This document shows, piece by piece, positions 48,699 through 51,276 of a DNA stretch of 51,276 nucleotides; positions within the stretch are counted from its first letter, which is position 1, and every line of letters begins with the position of its first letter. The notes under the pieces were generated by a model that saw only the letters and a program-made list of their open reading frames with translations, ran no database searches and was not told the origin of the DNA. The translations under genes were made by a program, and so were the position numbers. Source of the DNA: an uncultured Helicobacter sp. (GTDB lineage: Bacteria; Campylobacterota; Campylobacteria; Campylobacterales; Helicobacteraceae). The stretch covers positions 1 to 51,276 of the forward strand of contig CAMWUR010000008.1 of NCBI GenBank assembly GCA_947177485.1, written 5' to 3'.

Positions 48699-48929
48699 TT
48701 ACTCCTTAAGCTTTCTCTGTTCCTCCTTCCAAGCTTGCATTTCTAGCTCAACACGTCTTTGTATCTCCTCCTCAATTTGCCTTTGCAACTTCTCTGCTCT
48801 CTTTCGCTCTTTCTTTGCGAGCTTCTTTTGCTTTTTTTCACTATCTCCAGAAATCCAATCAAGAATCTGTTGAATAGAGTCTAGTGGTGGAAGTGGTCCT
48901 ATTGGTGGATAAAATGGTGGCATTGCCAT
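48699..48929 (-). CDS. Short charged coiled-coil protein, paralogue without repeats
   Basis: A 76-residue product: MAMPPFYPPIGPLPP, then LDSIQQILDWISGD, then a charged helix (SEKKQKKLAKKERKRAEKLQ to EQRKLKE). The helix matches the N-terminal charged helix of the larger neighbours (KKERRRAEAERQRQ and similar), but the repeat domain is absent. It could be a natural small partner or a truncated copy. GGGAG precedes the ATG at 48929. Gap to the next gene downstream is 299 bases. Confidence 0.6.
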   Translation of the reverse strand: MAMPPFYPPIGPLPPLDSIQQILDWISGDSEKKQKKLAKKERKRAEKLQRQIEEEIQRRVELEMQAWKEEQRKLKE

Positions 48930-48970
48930 GTGGTCTCCCTTTAAGTGTTATTTGCACAATTTGTGTTGCT

Positions 48971-49001
48971 GCAATGTTTGCAAAAGAGTTGCAAACATTG
49001 C
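48971..49001. repeat. Inverted repeat, copy 1 (GCAATGTTTGCAA)
   Basis: GCAATGTTTGCAA (48971-48983) and TTGCAAACATTGC (48989-49001) pair perfectly around AAGAG. The same arms recur at 50270-50301. No T tract on either side, so terminator function is doubtful; a protein-binding or mRNA element is as likely. Confidence 0.7.
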
Positions 49002-49146
49002 AATTGTCAATGCCCATTCAAATCAATCTTAATGTGCCCATACTATATATAATCGTAAGCTTGCAACTTTCGATTCTGCTCTAATGTTATGTTAAGGCAG
49101 AATAGCATGAATATCACAATGCCATTGTTTGAATGCACATGTAAAT

Positions 49147-50220
49147 CTAGTCGCCAAACACAACAGACGCTCCATCGTCTTGTGGAGAGATTGGTTTTTC
49201 ATAAAATGATTGAAGCCGTTTTGCTTCTGTTCGGAGCGCCCACAATGTGCCAAAATCGCGATTTCGATACGCATTCTCTAATTCTATGTAGGTGTGGCCA
49301 TGCCTGACTAAGTACTGGTAACATTGTTCAAACGTGCGAGCACATAATGCCTCCCTCTCAATTTTTCGCAGCTCTTCCATATCAATCCCGGCTTTTACTA
49401 CTCTCTTATCTGTAAGTTGCCGCAAAGTTGTACTAAGCGGGTAACTTTTGATTGATTGAACCAATTTTTGAAATTGTTCCGATTCTTCCGCGAACACTTG
49501 CAGTTCCTTAATATCGCGATTTCGATACGCATCCTCTAGTTTTTGATAGAGGTAACCTTGATAGGCTAATTTTTGATAGCATTGCTCAATGGTGTAGATA
49601 TAGGATACTTCCTCCGCAATTCTTTGCAGCTCTTCTATGGTATCAGCATTCGCGATTCTCTCATTTATAAGTGGACGCAAAAGCGAGCAAGATTTGATGT
49701 GTTTCAAGTCTTGGATTTGCTCCGATTCTTCCATAAGTGCTTGCAATTCCTCAATGTCGCGAGCACTATATGCGTCAAAGAGTCTTTGCTTGATTTCCTC
49801 ACAATAAGGGGACGTAGGCAAAACATTGGCGTTTGACTCGATATTTCGGGCACATCTTGCTTCCTCTTCGATTGCGCACAGCTCTTCCCAATCATATTCA
49901 GCATTTTCCAGTCTTTCGAGCGTTAACTCTCGTAAAGATTCGCTAGCGAAGAATTCTATGAGTGCAGAGATTTCTTGCCTCTTTCTCTCCATTTCTCCTT
50001 GCCTTTGCTTCTCCAGTTCAATCTGTCTTTGCATCTCTCGCTCAATCTGCCTCTGTTTCTCCTCTTCGGCTTGTCTTTGCAATGCAATCTGCCTTTGTCT
50101 TTCGGCTTCAGCCCTCCTTCGTTCTTTTTTCTTGCGTTTTTTCCGATTTCTTTCGCGCGCTTTGTCAAATTCATCGAGTAGTTTCCAACCAAGTGGTATG
50201 AATGGTAGTACCCACCACAT
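49147..50220 (-). CDS. Coiled-coil/helical-repeat protein, three repeats
   Basis: A 357-residue protein of unknown function. It begins MWWVLPFIPLGWKLLDEF (like the 248-residue paralogue), has a long charged coiled coil (about residues 18-85, rich in Arg, Gln, Glu), and three tandem repeats: 95-180, 181-262 and 263-338. Each repeat has [E/T]-x-[R]-[I/L]-x-x-A, then EEL-x-x-I-x-x-E, and then Y-x-x-L-x-x-AY-x-x-RD. The tail ISPQDDGASVVFGD resembles the 248-residue protein's ITINDNGDSYEF. GGAGAG precedes the ATG at 50220. It is preceded by the McrB-like gene in the same direction, 110 bases away. Repeat type could be TPR-like or HEAT-like by helix pattern, but I do not recognise it. Confidence 0.75.
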   Translation of the reverse strand: MWWVLPFIPLGWKLLDEFDKARERNRKKRKKKERRRAEAERQRQIALQRQAEEEKQRQIEREMQRQIELEKQRQGEMERKRQEISALIEFFASESLRELTLERLENAEYDWEELCAIEEEARCARNIESNANVLPTSPYCEEIKQRLFDAYSARDIEELQALMEESEQIQDLKHIKSCSLLRPLINERIANADTIEELQRIAEEVSYIYTIEQCYQKLAYQGYLYQKLEDAYRNRDIKELQVFAEESEQFQKLVQSIKSYPLSTTLRQLTDKRVVKAGIDMEELRKIEREALCARTFEQCYQYLVRHGHTYIELENAYRNRDFGTLWALRTEAKRLQSFYEKPISPQDDGASVVFGD

Positions 50221-50246
50221 TTTCTCTCCTTTGTTGTGATTTTGGA

Positions 50247-50260
50247 ATGCAAATTTGCAT
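50247..50260. repeat. 14-base palindrome ATGCAAATTTGCAT
   Basis: A perfect palindrome ten bases from the inverted repeat at 50270 and about 27 bases upstream of the ATG at 50220. It fits an operator overlapping a promoter of the 357-residue gene, but no regulator is identified. Confidence 0.5.
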
Positions 50261-50269
50261 ATCTCGGGC

Positions 50270-50301
50270 GCAATGTTTGCAAAAAAAAATGCAAACATTG
50301 C
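50270..50301. repeat. Inverted repeat, copy 2 (GCAATGTTTGCA)
   Basis: GCAATGTTTGCA (50270-50281) and TGCAAACATTGC (50290-50301) pair perfectly around eight A. The same arms lie at 48971-49001. Both copies stand upstream of a coiled-coil paralogue in transcription direction. Confidence 0.7.
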
Positions 50302-50330
50302 AATCATGAATGTTCCTCTACTCTCCTTGC

Positions 50331-50942
50331 TTATTTGGTATATTCATATCGAGGCCAAAGAGGACGAGAGATTTGGTTCATCATCTCCTCAAGGGTATAC
50401 TTTTTTCCACCTAACAACCTCTCATAAATCTGTGAGGTCGAGAGCTTGTTGCCAAAGCCTTCATCGCTTGCAATCGCTTGCAGGACTTTCCCATTAAAAA
50501 TGCAGACGATTTTGATGTCATCAGCATTTTGATAGTGAAAGGCAATTTTCCATTTATACACATGCCCCAAGTCTACATCATCAATTTTGTTCAATGCGTT
50601 TGATTGGCTGTATTCGATGATTTTAAGAATCTTGGACTTGACATTATGGAAGGCCTCTTTGGAATCTTGTCCATATTTTGGTGACCATGCATATTTATCA
50701 TCATAGCATGGCTTGCTGGGTTTGTTGTTGTATTGGTAGATTCCAAATTTATAAGACCCTATTCCCCATATACTGCCCAAGCAATCAAGTTTAGCTTCGA
50801 GCCAATACGTGAAGTCATCTCTGTTTGCACCACCTCCAATTCCTGTGTAGTCTTCTAGGCTCATATTCCTCACTCTATCCACATTCCAAAGTTCTTGAAA
50901 CTCTAGGAATTTTTCTCTGTCACTGCTGCTGAAATTTGTCAT
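50331..50942 (-). CDS. Stand-alone McrB-type N-terminal domain protein
   Basis: A 203-residue protein whose middle (about residues 26-170) looks like the N-terminal sensor domain of McrB-like restriction ATPases: LEDYTGIGG, DDFTYWLEAKLDCLGSIWG, YKFGIYQYN, KYAWSPKYGQDSKEAF, VKSKILKIIEYSQ, and VDLGHVYKWKIAFHYQ. In the full-length proteins this module is followed by an AAA+ domain; here the frame stops after LLGGKKYTLEEMMNQI with no ATPase. AAGGAG lies eight bases before the ATG at 50942; an earlier in-frame Met at 50975 is less likely. The comparison is from memory and needs a profile search. If right, it may recognise modified DNA or act as a partner for a separate ATPase, or it may be a remnant. 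Confidence 0.6.
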   Translation of the reverse strand: MTNFSSSDREKFLEFQELWNVDRVRNMSLEDYTGIGGGANRDDFTYWLEAKLDCLGSIWGIGSYKFGIYQYNNKPSKPCYDDKYAWSPKYGQDSKEAFHNVKSKILKIIEYSQSNALNKIDDVDLGHVYKWKIAFHYQNADDIKIVCIFNGKVLQAIASDEGFGNKLSTSQIYERLLGGKKYTLEEMMNQISRPLWPRYEYTK

Positions 50943-51276
50943 GGTTTTGTCTCCTTGCCATAGGCTTAAGTTCAAGTCAAGATGTCATACATCGCTTTTC
51001 TGTGAACACACATAATCAACTAAATATTCAGAATCCAAGCAGAATCTGAATCGATTGAATATGTGAATCGTGCGGAATCCGAATTACGTTAACTTACGAA
51101 ACGTCAAAAAAGAAGAAATAGGGGGTGGTCTAGCGGGCGCTAGTGTGTTCGGTGTGCGGGGGCTGCGGGGGGGGGGGCGGCAATGGGTTGGTCAGCATGC
51201 CGGTGGTGTTTGGTTTTTTTTTAGCCGGCAAGATCACCGCGCAATTTGAGGGGGGCGGGTTATCCAAATGACCGCC
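50943..51276. other. Gene-free contig end, low-quality or chimeric tail
   Basis: No gene recognised. To about 51115 it resembles normal AT-rich intergenic sequence and may carry the promoter of the McrB-like gene. From 51119 the sequence turns abruptly G-rich, with an eleven-G run (51167-51177), a nine-T run, and long GGG runs. That composition does not match the rest of the window and resembles read-end error. Confidence 0.55.

Noticed and set aside
49826-50239. 137-codon plus-strand frame rich in Leu, Ser and Cys
   Set aside because: It is the antisense of the Arg/Gln/Glu coiled coil, which gives false membrane-like sequence.

Overview
The window looks like one contig from an enterohepatic Helicobacter (Campylobacterota). 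The fumarate reductase genes are ordered frdC-frdA-frdB, and their haem, FAD and Fe-S ligands fall on or within one residue of the Wolinella succinogenes positions as I remember them. Other markers are the futalosine menaquinone enzyme MqnE, pseudaminic acid PseB, tandem flagellar rod genes behind a sigma-54 promoter, and gene orders that match Helicobacter pylori blocks as I remember them (ffh-rpsP-khpA-rimM-trmD-rplS; mrdA-engB-lptA-lptC-kdsC-rlpA-mltD-tatD-ribE; lspA-glmM-rpsT-prfA). H. pylori lacks hisB, argG and purM, all present here, so this is a more biosynthetically complete species. By eye the base composition is fairly high for the genus (roughly mid-40s % GC, not computed).

Layout. 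(1) 1-2217: the end of a surface polysaccharide locus. It starts in a 52-base C run at the contig edge and holds a 5'-cut TylF-type methyltransferase and a fused CDP-ribitol synthase. (2) 2417-7583: panD, a bacteriohemerythrin, a PerR/Fur regulator, and the ffh to rplS translation/secretion operon. (3) 7580-21251, minus strand: a near-continuous run of 16 genes covering riboflavin (ribD), RNA decay (rny), folate, the cell envelope (uppS, pseB, mrdA, lptA, lptC, kdsC, rlpA, mltD), coaBC, engB and hisB, with two conserved proteins of unknown role. (4) 21328-29949: tatD, ribE, aroE, an SH3 protein, purM, argG, an S4 RNA-binding protein, folE, htpX, a phosphoribosyltransferase and mqnE. (5) 30143-35855: a complete RND efflux operon. 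(6) 35999-46264: mqo, flgF-flgG, lspA-glmM, rpsT-prfA and frdCAB. (7) 46329-51276, minus strand: accessory DNA with a frameshifted MFS exporter, three related coiled-coil/helical-repeat proteins, and a stand-alone protein resembling the N-terminal domain of McrB-type restriction ATPases. The contig ends in G-rich sequence that looks unreliable.

How the genes work together. mqnE (menaquinone), mqo and frdCAB serve a menaquinone-based anaerobic respiratory chain. pseB and flgFG serve motility. uppS, mrdA, glmM, rlpA and mltD serve peptidoglycan, and lptA, lptC and kdsC serve lipopolysaccharide. The part least explained by known genes is the right end (47.6-51.0 kb). Three paralogues there carry two, three or no copies of an approximately 75-90 residue helical repeat, and the same 12-13 bp inverted repeat lies in two of the intergenic gaps. 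No tRNA, rRNA, CRISPR array, insertion sequence or replication origin was recognised.
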